Source: Streptomyces tropicalis (GTDB taxonomy: Bacteria; Actinomycetota; Actinomycetes; Streptomycetales; Streptomycetaceae). From it: a stretch of 40,664 nucleotides of DNA. Location of the stretch: assembly GCF_029269835.1 (NCBI RefSeq), contig NZ_JARJBB010000030.1, forward strand, positions 1 through 40,664, read 5' to 3'. Position 1 is the first letter of the stretch. The number at the start of each line of letters is the position of its first letter. This document shows, one piece after another, positions 1 through 7,356 of the stretch. A program made the translations under genes and the position numbers. Below the pieces are notes generated by a model. It did not search any database, had not been told where the DNA came from, and was given only the letters and a program-made list of their open reading frames with translations.

Positions 1-282
1 GCGGTGGTCACCGTCACCGGGCCGGGTGCGGTGGTCGTCGCCACCGGGCACGGTGGGGTGGTCGCCGCCGTGGTGGCGTCGGTCGTCGATGGGGATGGGG
101 CCGCCGGGCCGGTTGCGGTGGTCGTCGTCACCCGGCTGCGTGCGGTGGTCACCGTCACCGGGCCGGGTGCGGTGGTCGTCGCCACCGGGCACGGTGGGGT
201 GGTCGCCGCCGTGGTGGCGTCGGTCGTCGATGGGGATGGGGCCGCCGGGCCGGTTGCGGTGGTCGTCGCCACCCGGCTGCGT
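1..282 (-). repeat. Two tandem copies of a 141-bp coding repeat
   Basis: Bases 1-141 and 142-282 are the same except at one position (T at 128, C at 269), which swaps Asp for Gly in the encoded protein. The unit is 47 codons, so the frame of the secreted protein is kept. Bases 283 to about 405 hold shorter, diverged versions of the same GGTGGTC-type motif. The array continues to the window edge, so the total copy number is unknown. Confidence 0.95.
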
Positions 283-930
283 GCGGTGGTCACCGTCGCC
301 CGGCCGGTCGCGGTGGTCACCGTCGCGGCGGTGGTCGCCGTCGCCGGGCCGGTTGCGGTGGTCGCCGTCGTGGCGGTGGTCGCGACCGGGCCGGCTGCGC
401 TGGTCGCCGCGGCCCAGCCAGTCGCGGAGGTCGCGGCTGCCCATCCAGTCGCGGACGTCGCGCCGGTGGTCGCGGGCGTGGCGGCCCCAGGACTCGCTGT
501 CGACGAGCCGGCCCCACGCGTCGCGCAGCGTCGCGGTGTCCTCGTTGTCCCACACGTAGGTACGGCGGTCCTGGTAGACGTCGGAGAAGGTGTCGCGGCC
601 GACGCCGGAGTGGACGCGCACGGTCGCGCCGGCCGCCAGCCGGCGGTGGCGGAAGACGTAGGTACGGCCGTCCTCGTCCGACAGTCTCCAGCCGTCCAGG
701 TTCACGGCCTGGCGGGAGTCGTTGGTGAGGGCCACCCACTCGCCGTTCAGGGAGCGGTTGGAGCCGTCGTCCCGGCCGGGGGAGTCGTACTGCACGGCGC
801 TGATGAAGACCGAGCGGTGGTGCTGGGCCGGGTGACCGGCGGCCGAGGCCGGGAGCGCCATGGCGCCGACAGCGGCGCCCGCGACGACGGCGACGGCGGT
901 CGCACGGCGGACGGAGGGGGAGACGGTCAC
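1..930 (-). CDS. Secreted lamin-tail-domain protein, 3' end outside window
   Basis: This gene starts at GTG 930 behind a GGAGG six bases upstream and stays open to base 1, so at least 310 codons are present and the C-terminus is missing. Residues 1-30 form a signal peptide: two arginines, an alanine/valine core and an Ala-Ser-Ala cleavage site. Residues about 40-130 look like a lamin tail domain (LTD), with EWVALTN, a Leu-Asp-Gly-Trp segment and a VWDNEDTATLRD stretch; LTDs are small beta-sandwich domains common on Streptomyces exported proteins. The rest is a hydrophilic tail of His/Asp/Arg motifs (DHR, DDHRNRPGG, DDRRHHGGDHP). Its first half has short degenerate repeats; then comes a 47-residue unit present twice. 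The role is unknown; export is likely, and the His/Asp tail could bind metal or polyanions, which is inference. The LTD call is moderate, the gene call strong. Confidence 0.8.
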   Translation of the reverse strand, partial: MTVSPSVRRATAVAVVAGAAVGAMALPASAAGHPAQHHRSVFISAVQYDSPGRDDGSNRSLNGEWVALTNDSRQAVNLDGWRLSDEDGRTYVFRHRRLAAGATVRVHSGVGRDTFSDVYQDRRTYVWDNEDTATLRDAWGRLVDSESWGRHARDHRRDVRDWMGSRDLRDWLGRGDQRSRPGRDHRHDGDHRNRPGDGDHRRDGDHRDRPGDGDHRTQPGGDDHRNRPGGPIPIDDRRHHGGDHPTVPGGDDHRTRPGDGDHRTQPGDDDHRNRPGGPIPIDDRRHHGGDHPTVPGGDDHRTRPGDGDHR

Positions 931-1387
931 GAGGATCCTCCAAGGAAGGAGTCCGGCGCACCCCCGGGCCTGCGAGGGTCAGGCCGTCGCAGGCCCGGGG
1001 GTGCGTGATACCAGTGGCGGCCGGCCGGCCGCGCACCCGCACACTGCCAACCCGCCCCCGCCGCCACTCGTCCGGTACGCCGTGTATTACCGTTCCGGGA
1101 TATTTTCGTTACGGTCACATGCACTATCCATTTATCGCCCGAATACTACCTATTGACCTACTATCAGGCGTTCAGGTCGCGGCCGCGCCGGGATCCGCGC
1201 TTCCCGGCGGCCCCGCGGCAGCCCGCCCGCCGCCGCGGCATCACCCGGAAGTGAGTAACAGACCGCACCCCCGCCGGGGGTGAGGCACCGGGTGCGCCAC
1301 GGCGGAAGAACATCCGAAAATGACGTCCCGCCCGCCGCTCCCGCCCCTTACAGTGCCCCGGGGAATTCACGGGGAGGGGGCGCTCTC
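931..1387. other. Gene-free divergent intergenic region
   Basis: This 457-bp space separates the leftward secreted-protein gene from the rightward transpeptidase gene. It holds a long hairpin at 958-1004 next to the leftward start, and a relatively A+T-rich stretch at about 1083-1165, where the divergent promoters probably lie. A TTGACC at 1153-1158 resembles a -35 box but has no good -10 partner downstream. TACAGT at 1349-1354 is a possible -10 for the transpeptidase gene. I see no credible coding sequence. Confidence 0.6.
958..1004 (-). promoter_or_regulatory. 18-bp perfect inverted repeat in the leader of the secreted-protein gene
   Basis: The arms 958-975 and 987-1004 are exact reverse complements around an 11-base loop. 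The element ends 28 bases before the GTG start at 930 and about 15 bases before its Shine-Dalgarno. The neighbouring gene is divergent, so no upstream transcript needs terminating here in the leftward direction. It may be a leader hairpin that affects translation or attenuation, or an operator. There is no T-run. Confidence 0.6.
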
Positions 1388-3010
1388 ATGCGCAAGGGAG
1401 TCAAGGCCGCCGTCGTCGGCGGTGTGGTCGTGGTGCTGGTGGGCGGGGCCGGGTACGGCGCGTTCAACGTGGTGTCCGCGCTGAGCGGGGGCGGCGGGCT
1501 CGGCGGCCCGGCGCCGGTGCGGACCGGGCCGCCCAGCGGGGACGAGGTCGAGGACACCGCCGGGAAGTTCTTCGCCGCCTGGGAGAAGGGGCAGGCGGCG
1601 ACGGCGGCCTCGTACACCAACTACCCAGAGGCCGCAGGGGCGTTGCTGACCGCGTACGGCGGGGACGCGCACCTCGCCCAGGTGCGGATCACGCCCGGCG
1701 CGGCCTCGGGCGCCACCGTCCCGTTCTCGGTGAGGGCCACCGTGTCCTACGGCGGGAAGTCGGAGCCGCTGGCGTACGACAGCCGGCTGACGGTGGTCCG
1801 CGGCACCAGCACCCACCGTCCGCTGGTCGACTGGCAGCCCTCCGTGGTGCACCCCGACCTGAAGAAGGGGGACACCCTCGTCACCGGCCCCTCGGCCGCG
1901 CCGCCGATCGAGGCCGTGGACCGCAACGGCACCGTCCTGACCAAGGACGACTACCCGTCCCTCGGCCCGATCCTGGACGCGCTGCGCGCCAAGTACGGGG
2001 ACACGGCCGGCGGCACGCCCCCGGTCGAGCTGAGCATCCGGCACGAGGACACCGACGCCGCCGAGACCCCGCTGCTCACACTCGCCAAGGGCCGCGCGGG
2101 CAGGCTGACCACGACGATCAGCGCCCGGGCGCAGGCCGCGGCGGAGCAGGCGGTGCAGCGGTACGCCGAGTCGTCGGTCGTCGCCGTCCAGCCCTCCACG
2201 GGCGAGGTCCTCGCGGTGGCCAACCACCGCGACGACGGCTTCAACGCGGCGTTCCTCGGCCGCCTCGCGCCCGGCTCCACCATGAAGATCATCAGCGCGG
2301 CCACCCTCATCGACTCCGGGATCACCACCGCGAGCGGACCCGCGCCCTGCCCGGACCAGGCGGTCTGGCAGAGCGAGACCTTCCACAACCTCCGGGGCAT
2401 GACCGCCGACGAGCACGCCACCCTCGCCGACAGCTTCGCGCGCTCCTGCAACACCGCGTTCGTGAAGTACGCCGACTCGGTCCGGGTGGACTCGCTGACC
2501 CGGGAGGCCGAGCGGCGCTTCGGGCTCGGCCGGGACGACTGGAAGGTCGGCATCCCGTCGTACGACGGCTCGGTGCCCGCCTCCGGCGGCCCGGACACCG
2601 CGGCCAACCTCATCGGCCAGGGCGAGGTCCAGATGAGCCCGCTGGACATGGCGTCGGTGACGGCGACCGCGGCGACCGGCCGGTTCCGCCAGCCCGTCAT
2701 CGTCCCGGCCGCCCTCGACGACCGCGAACTGGCACGTGCGGACGGCCTGCCGGCGGGCACGGTCGCCCAGCTGCGGCAGATGATGCGCCGCACCGCCACC
2801 AGCGGCACGGCGGCTCCGGCGATGTCGGGGCTGTCCGGCAGCATCGGCGCGAAGACCGGCTCCGCGGAGGTCGACGGCCAGGCGCGGTCCAACAGCTGGT
2901 TCACCGGCTACCGCAACGACGCGGCCGCCGCCGCCATGACCCAGGAGGGCGGCCACGGCGGCGACGCGGCCGGCCCGATCGTGGCGGCCGTCCTCCGCGC
3001 GGCCGGCTGA
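1388..3010 (+). CDS. Penicillin-binding transpeptidase with NTF2-like domain
   Basis: This 540-residue membrane-anchored D,D-transpeptidase cross-links peptidoglycan outside the membrane. Residues 4-25 form one transmembrane anchor. Residues about 45-150 match the NTF2-like (MecA_N) domain, followed by a linker/dimer region and a transpeptidase domain from about 255. All three active-site motifs are present: S297-T-M-K300, S353-C-N355 and K489-T-G491. ATG 1388 is chosen because GGGGAGGGGG lies about nine bases upstream and the membrane anchor starts immediately; an open frame to 1280 lacks this support. There is no glycosyltransferase domain, so it is a monofunctional class B type enzyme. A paralogue follows at 3226, and the sporulation gene ssgE is next, which suggests a role in growth or septal wall synthesis. 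That role is inference; the family call is firm. Confidence 0.92.
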   Translation: MRKGVKAAVVGGVVVVLVGGAGYGAFNVVSALSGGGGLGGPAPVRTGPPSGDEVEDTAGKFFAAWEKGQAATAASYTNYPEAAGALLTAYGGDAHLAQVRITPGAASGATVPFSVRATVSYGGKSEPLAYDSRLTVVRGTSTHRPLVDWQPSVVHPDLKKGDTLVTGPSAAPPIEAVDRNGTVLTKDDYPSLGPILDALRAKYGDTAGGTPPVELSIRHEDTDAAETPLLTLAKGRAGRLTTTISARAQAAAEQAVQRYAESSVVAVQPSTGEVLAVANHRDDGFNAAFLGRLAPGSTMKIISAATLIDSGITTASGPAPCPDQAVWQSETFHNLRGMTADEHATLADSFARSCNTAFVKYADSVRVDSLTREAERRFGLGRDDWKVGIPSYDGSVPASGGPDTAANLIGQGEVQMSPLDMASVTATAATGRFRQPVIVPAALDDRELARADGLPAGTVAQLRQMMRRTATSGTAAPAMSGLSGSIGAKTGSAEVDGQARSNSWFTGYRNDAAAAAMTQEGGHGGDAAGPIVAAVLRAAG

Positions 3011-3045
3011 CGGGGCCGGACTCCGCGGGCTCTCACGGGAGTTGC

Positions 3046-3072
3046 CCGGTCCGGCGCACCGTGCCGGACCGG
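3046..3072 (+). terminator. Hairpin after first transpeptidase
   Basis: The arms 3046-3055 and 3063-3072 form a 10-bp perfect stem around a 7-base loop, 35 bp after the stop codon. It has no T-run, as is usual for Streptomyces terminators. It may separate the two transpeptidase transcripts. Confidence 0.5.
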
Positions 3073-3106
3073 TCGCCGGGCCGCGGGCCAATGTCGCAGC
3101 TCTGCT

Positions 3107-3129
3107 ACGGGACCGGCCGCCGGTCCCGT
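3107..3129. promoter_or_regulatory. 23-bp near-perfect palindrome between the transpeptidases
   Basis: Eleven-base arms surround a single C at 3118. TAGGCT at 3147-3152 is a possible -10 hexamer for the second transpeptidase, so the palindrome sits just upstream of a likely promoter. It could be an operator or a second terminator. Confidence 0.45.
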
Positions 3130-3225
3130 TCTCCCGTGCGGGACCCTAGGCTGGTCGCCGTCGTTGGCAGCATGAGGCGGTGAGGGGGGCGGGGGCCCCG
3201 GAGAGACGCGGAGGAGCACAGGGCA

Positions 3226-4902
3226 GTGGGCAAGAGGAGACGCGCCGTCGAACGGCGCGCGACAGCGAAACCCGCCGTGCTCGGCGGCATGATCGCCGTG
3301 GTCGTGTGCGGCGCGGGCTTCGCCGTCCATGCGCTCTACGGCGGCGGCACGACCGGCGGCCACACCCGCTCGGCCGCCGGAGCCGACGACCACAAGGCGG
3401 TGAAGACCGGCCCCCTGTCGGCGGCCGAGGTGCAGACCACCGCCGAGCGCTTCCTCTCCGCCTGGCAGCGCGGCGGCACGGCCGAGGCGGCCGCCGCCAC
3501 GAACGACGCGGCCGCCGCCACGTCCCTGCTCGGCGGGTACGCCAAGGACGCCCACCTGGAGCACGTCACGCTGACCGAGGGCACCCCCGCCGGGGCGAAG
3601 GTGCCCTTCGCCGTGAAGGCGACGGTGGCGTACAAGGGCCTGAGCCGGCCGCTTGCCTACGACAGCGCGCTGACCGTCGTGCGGCGCCCCGCCGACGGCC
3701 GTCCGGTCGTCGACTGGCACGCCTCCGTGGTCCATCCCGAACTGCGCGACGGCGACACCCTGGAGACCGGCGAGTCCGGCAACCCGCCGATCCGGGCCCT
3801 GGACCGGGACGGCAGGGAGCTGACCACGGCCGCGTACCCGTCGCTGGGGCCGGTGCTCGACGGACTGCGCGAGAAGTACGGCCGGAGCGCGGGCGGCCGG
3901 GCGGGCGTCGAACTGCGCGTGGTCCGCGGCAAGGCGTCGACGGCGGCCAAGTACTCCGACAAGACCCTGGCCACGCTGAGCAGGGGCACGCCGGGCACGG
4001 TGCACACCACGCTGGACCCCGCGCTGCAGGCTACGGCGGAGAAGAAGGTGGCCGCGCAGGACAAGGCCTCGGTGGTGGTGATACGCCCGTCGACCGGGGA
4101 GATCCTGGCGGTCGCGAACACCGGCCACGGTTTCAACACCGCGTTCCAGGGTTCCCTGGCCCCCGGCTCCACGATGAAGGTCATCACCTCGTCGCTGCTG
4201 ATCGAGAAGCGGCTGGCCTCGCCGGACAAGCCGCACCCGTGCCCGAAGACCTTCACGTACGGCGGCTGGAAGTTCCACAACGACAACAACTTCGAGATCA
4301 AGGACGGCACGTTCAAGGCCAGTTTCGCCCGGTCCTGCAACACCGCCTTCATCAGCCAGGCCGGGAAGCTGAAGGACCCCGACCTGACCCGGCAGGCCCA
4401 GGAGGTGTTCGGGCTGTCGATGAACGACTGGGCGATCGGGGTGCCGTCCTTCGACGGTGCGGTGCCGGTGCAGAGCGCGGCGCAGATGGCAGCCTCGCTG
4501 ATCGGCCAGGGCGGGGTCCGCATGAACCCGCTGAACATGGCGTCGGTGGCGTCGACGGTGCGGGCGGGCACCTTCCACCAGCCCTACCTGGTCTCCCCCA
4601 AGGCCGACGGCCGCACGCTGGCCACGGCGTCCCGGAAGATGTCCGCGTCCACCCTGTCCGACCTGCGCGAGCTGATGCAGTACACCGCTTCCTCGGGCAC
4701 GGCCGCCCAGGCCATGGCCGGGCTCGGCCCGGACTTCGGGGCGAAGACCGGCTCGGCGGAGGTCGACGGGCAGAAGAAGCCCAACGGCTGGTTCACGGCG
4801 TACCGCGGGGACCTCGCCGCCGCCGGTGTCGTGCAGGCCGGCGGCCACGGCGGCGACACGGCGGGCCCGATCGTGGCCGCCCTGCTCAAGCAGGGGGCCT
4901 GA
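3226..4902 (+). CDS. Second penicillin-binding transpeptidase, paralogue of the first
   Basis: This 558-residue protein has the same architecture as its upstream neighbour. It has a basic N-terminus, one transmembrane segment at about 18-38, an NTF2-like domain at about 65-170, a linker and a transpeptidase domain. The active-site motifs are S315-T-M-K318, S370-C-N372 and K507-T-G509. GTG 3226 follows a GGAGG at 3210-3214 with a slightly long spacer. The two proteins keep the same order of conserved blocks (SARSCN-type and KTGSAEVDG motifs), so they look like an old tandem duplication, diverged mainly at the N-terminus. It probably acts in peptidoglycan cross-linking; whether it is vegetative or sporulation-linked cannot be read from sequence. 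Confidence 0.92.
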   Translation: MGKRRRAVERRATAKPAVLGGMIAVVVCGAGFAVHALYGGGTTGGHTRSAAGADDHKAVKTGPLSAAEVQTTAERFLSAWQRGGTAEAAAATNDAAAATSLLGGYAKDAHLEHVTLTEGTPAGAKVPFAVKATVAYKGLSRPLAYDSALTVVRRPADGRPVVDWHASVVHPELRDGDTLETGESGNPPIRALDRDGRELTTAAYPSLGPVLDGLREKYGRSAGGRAGVELRVVRGKASTAAKYSDKTLATLSRGTPGTVHTTLDPALQATAEKKVAAQDKASVVVIRPSTGEILAVANTGHGFNTAFQGSLAPGSTMKVITSSLLIEKRLASPDKPHPCPKTFTYGGWKFHNDNNFEIKDGTFKASFARSCNTAFISQAGKLKDPDLTRQAQEVFGLSMNDWAIGVPSFDGAVPVQSAAQMAASLIGQGGVRMNPLNMASVASTVRAGTFHQPYLVSPKADGRTLATASRKMSASTLSDLRELMQYTASSGTAAQAMAGLGPDFGAKTGSAEVDGQKKPNGWFTAYRGDLAAAGVVQAGGHGGDTAGPIVAALLKQGA

Positions 4903-4964
4903 GCAGGGGCACAAGCCCGGGCGCGGAGCCCGAGCGGGGCACCCCGGCGCCGGGCGCAGGGAGT

Positions 4965-5324
4965 TCAGCGGTGCCCGACGGGCTCCACGGCGGCGGCCAT
5001 GTAGGTGCGCCGCAGAAATCTGATCAGCGTCTTCATCTCGAGCTGGACCACGGAGACGCCCTGCGAGGAGTGGAACTCCACCACGGCCTGGACCCGGCCG
5101 CACGGCCAGACCCGGACCTCGCCGGTGCCGGTCGGGACGCGCAGCCCCTGCTCCAGGAGCGCCCGGGGGAAGGTCCACTCGCGGCCCCCGGGGAGACCGA
5201 CTCTGACGGATCGGGGGTCGGCATCGGCGTCGTAGCGCAGGACCACCGGGACGGCACCGAGGTCGTCCTGCATGTCGTCGTCCGTGAGGATGTGTGCGCG
5301 TGCGTACTGTTCGACCACCGGCAT
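4965..5324 (-). CDS. ssgE: SsgA-like sporulation and cell division protein, probably SsgE
   Basis: This 119-residue protein has no transmembrane segment or signal peptide. It has the hallmarks of the SsgA-like family: a VPVVLRYD strand, GREWTFPRALL, VRVWPCGR, and a C-terminal block with FLRRTY. Family members occur only in sporulating actinomycetes and guide septum placement and spore-wall processing. SsgE is linked in the literature to spore separation and autolysis. The N-terminus MPVVEQYARAHI and the neighbouring pair of transpeptidases fit SsgE better than the other paralogues. ATG 5324 has an AAAGG eight bases upstream. The gene converges on the transpeptidase pair with 62 bp between the stop codons. 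Family is near certain; the SsgE assignment is probable. Confidence 0.82.
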   Translation of the reverse strand: MPVVEQYARAHILTDDDMQDDLGAVPVVLRYDADADPRSVRVGLPGGREWTFPRALLEQGLRVPTGTGEVRVWPCGRVQAVVEFHSSQGVSVVQLEMKTLIRFLRRTYMAAAVEPVGHR

Positions 5325-5419
5325 CGGACGACCCTTTCACGCTGGGTAACGTAGGCGAAAGCCGTACGTCCGCTTCCTCTCCAATGTGCCATATTTTCCG
5401 GATCGCGCCCCTTGACAAG

Positions 5420-6205
5420 GGCGTCAACGTCACCGACATGGCGATCGTCACGACCGTCGTGTCGTACGCCGTCTTCCGGGGCCTGGTGAAGGTGCTGCCG
5501 CGGCGCCGCAGCTCGGTCACGGCCGCCTCCTTCGCCGCCGCCCTCCTGTCCGTCCCGGCCGCCGTCGTCGCCTTCACGCTGATGTACGCGCTCGGCGGCA
5601 CGACCGACGTGCCGATCGGCAGGGTCGCCACCGCCATGATCGGCGTCCACGCGCTCATCGGCCTGGGCGAGGCCGTCATCACCGCGCTGACCGTCGGCGC
5701 CGTCGTCGCCGTCCGCCCGGACCTGGTGCACGGGGCGCGCGGGCTGCGGCAGCGCCTGCGGCTGCGGGTCGGCGGCGAGCTGGTCGACGCCCCGGCCGCG
5801 GAGCCGGCCCCGGCCGCCGCCCTGGAGGGGGTGGGCATGCAGGACTTCGCCGACCGCCCGCCGCACCACCTGCCCTTCGGCCAGCGCCGCCGGGTGGCGG
5901 TGGCGACCGTACTGGCCATGGAGCCGGAGATCCTGGTCCTGGACGAGCCCTCCTCCAACCTGGACCCGGCCTCGCGCCGCGAACTGGCCGACATCCTGCG
6001 GTCGCTGGACGTGACCGTCCTGATGGTCACGCACGACCTGCCGTACGCGCTGGAGCTGTGCCCGCGCCCGCTGGTGCTGAGCGACGGCGTGATCGCCGCC
6101 GACGGCCCGACCGGCACCCTGCTCTGCGACGAGGAGCTGATGCGCGCCCACCGTCTGGAGCTGCCCTTCGGCTTCGACCCGCGATCCGTGACAATGGGCG
6201 CGTGA
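5420..6205 (+). pseudogene. Remnant: CbiM permease C-terminus fused to CbiO ATPase C-terminus
   Basis: The readable protein begins GVNVTDMAIVTTVVSYAVFR, the middle of a CbiM-type cobalt/nickel permease, and keeps several membrane helices to about base 5810. It then passes without a stop into the second half of a CbiO-type ABC ATPase. There an altered signature LPFGQ (normally LSxGQ), Walker B ILVLDEPSSNLDP and the switch-histidine segment MVTHDLP are visible. Missing are the CbiM N-terminus, the small CbiN/PDGLE part, the CbiQ permease and the Walker A half of CbiO. One or two deletions explain this. No start with a ribosome site is seen; the frame is open upstream but lies across the ssgE promoter. 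ATG 5438 could give a small chimaera. The last base overlaps the ohrR start (GTGA). Transport function is very unlikely. Confidence 0.8.
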
Positions 6206-6675
6206 CGAACCAGCCCGACGGCGAGGCGGAGACCGGACCGCCGCTCCTGGACCGCCAGTTGTGCTTCGCGCTGTACGCGGCGCAGCGGGCGGTGACGGCC
6301 GCGTACCGGCCGGTGCTGGAGGAGCTGGGCCTCACCTATCCCCAGTACCTGGTGCTGCTGGTGCTGTGGGAGCGCGGTGAGACGACGGTGAAGGACCTGG
6401 CCGCCGCACTGCGCCTGGACTACGGCACCGTGTCGCCGCTGCTGAAGCGGCTCCAGTCGGCGGGGCTGGTGCGCCGGGAGCGGTCCGCCCGCGACGAGCG
6501 CTCCGTGCTGGTCGCGGTCACCGGGCGCGGCGAGGAGATGCGGGAGCGGGCGGCACGGGTGCCGCGGGCGCTGCTGGAGGCGACGGAGCTGGACGAGGCC
6601 GGGGCCGAAGGCCTGCGCCGGGAGCTGTGGCGGCTCGCCGAGCGCGCGGGCCGGGCGGCGGACCGCGCCCGCTGA
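6202..6675 (+). CDS. ohrR: MarR/OhrR-family peroxide-sensing repressor
   Basis: This 157-residue winged-helix regulator matches OhrR. Cys21 lies in LDRQLCFALYAA, the position of the reactive cysteine that organic hydroperoxides oxidise to release DNA. The DNA-binding part follows: TYPQYLVLLVLWE, then KDLAAALRLDYGTVSPLLKRL and a wing RDERSV. GTG 6202 overlaps the stop of the upstream remnant. I see no strong ribosome site, so the true start could be slightly different. The ohr gene follows 125 bp downstream in the same direction, with an operator-like palindrome in the gap. OhrR most likely represses ohr. Confidence 0.88.
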   Translation: MTNQPDGEAETGPPLLDRQLCFALYAAQRAVTAAYRPVLEELGLTYPQYLVLLVLWERGETTVKDLAAALRLDYGTVSPLLKRLQSAGLVRRERSARDERSVLVAVTGRGEEMRERAARVPRALLEATELDEAGAEGLRRELWRLAERAGRAADRAR

Positions 6676-6732
6676 GCACCGCCCGCACCACGGGCCCCTG
6701 CAGGACCGCACTCCCGTACCCATCAGTATCTT

Positions 6733-6753
6733 GTGCGCAATACACTTGTGCAC
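6733..6753 (+). promoter_or_regulatory. Putative OhrR operator upstream of ohr
   Basis: GTGCGCAA and TTGTGCAC form a 21-bp imperfect inverted repeat around TACAC, about 48 bp before the ohr start. The surrounding A+T-rich stretch TATCTTGTGCGCAA also contains direct CTTGTGC repeats. Position and shape fit OhrR-type operators; binding is inferred. Confidence 0.55.
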
Positions 6754-6800
6754 TCCTGTATGGCCGTCGTCCGTCATGCCTGCCCCGGGGAGGTCCCGCC

Positions 6801-7244
6801 GTGCCCGAAGACGCCACCGACACCCGACCGACGAAGATCATGTACGTCGCCGAGGCCACCGCGCACGGCGGCCGGGACGGCTTCGTCACCAGCCAGGACG
6901 GCCGGATCGACCTCCAGGTCGCGATGCCTCCGGAGCTCGGCGGCGACGGCTCCGGCACCAACCCCGAGCAGCTGTTCGCGGCCGGGTACAGCTCCTGCTT
7001 CCACAACGCGCTGATCCTCGCCGGCCAACGCTCCGGGTACGACCTGGCCGGATCCACCGTCGCCGCGAAGGTCGGCATCGGCCCCAACCGGCACCGCGGC
7101 TACGGCCTCGCGGTCGCCCTGAGCGTCTCCCTCCCGGTCCTGGACCCCGACCTCGCGGCGCGTCTGGTCGACGAGGCCCACGAGATCTGCCCCTACTCCA
7201 ACGCCACCCGCGGCAACATCGATGTAACGATCGTGCTCGGCTAG
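6801..7244 (+). CDS. ohr: Organic hydroperoxide resistance protein Ohr
   Basis: This 147-residue OsmC-family peroxidase reduces organic hydroperoxides in the cytoplasm with dithiol (lipoyl) electrons. Both redox cysteines are present: Cys66 in FAAGYSSCFHNAL and Cys130 in ICPYSNATRGN. The N-terminal YVAEATAHGGRDG block carries the conserved region with the catalytic arginine. GTG 6801 is preceded by GGGGAGG at 6786-6792; the extra dozen residues before the usual MYVAEA-type start may be real, or a start at Met14 could be used. It pairs with ohrR immediately upstream. Confidence 0.93.
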   Translation: MPEDATDTRPTKIMYVAEATAHGGRDGFVTSQDGRIDLQVAMPPELGGDGSGTNPEQLFAAGYSSCFHNALILAGQRSGYDLAGSTVAAKVGIGPNRHRGYGLAVALSVSLPVLDPDLAARLVDEAHEICPYSNATRGNIDVTIVLG

Positions 7245-7356
7245 CGCGACCCAGGAATCGCAGGCCGGACACCCTTGTTGCATTCGATGCCATAGTCAGG
7301 AGTGCGAGGCCGTCCGCGAGCGGGGCGGTGCGGGCGAGACGGAGAGGAACACGGGC

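Noticed and set aside
1..405. Possible CRISPR array or other spaced-repeat array
   Set aside because: The units are contiguous, 141 bp or short and degenerate, in frame within a secreted protein, with no unique spacers and no cas genes.
4826..5023. Small forward open frame across the end of the second transpeptidase and ssgE
   Set aside because: It has no ribosome site, is Arg/Pro-rich and overlaps two well-supported genes.
2908..6777. Very long open frame on the minus strand (about 1289 codons)
   Set aside because: It runs antisense to the second transpeptidase, through ssgE, the transporter remnant and ohrR. Its composition is Arg/Gly/Ala-rich with no domain, as expected for a shadow frame in GC-rich DNA.
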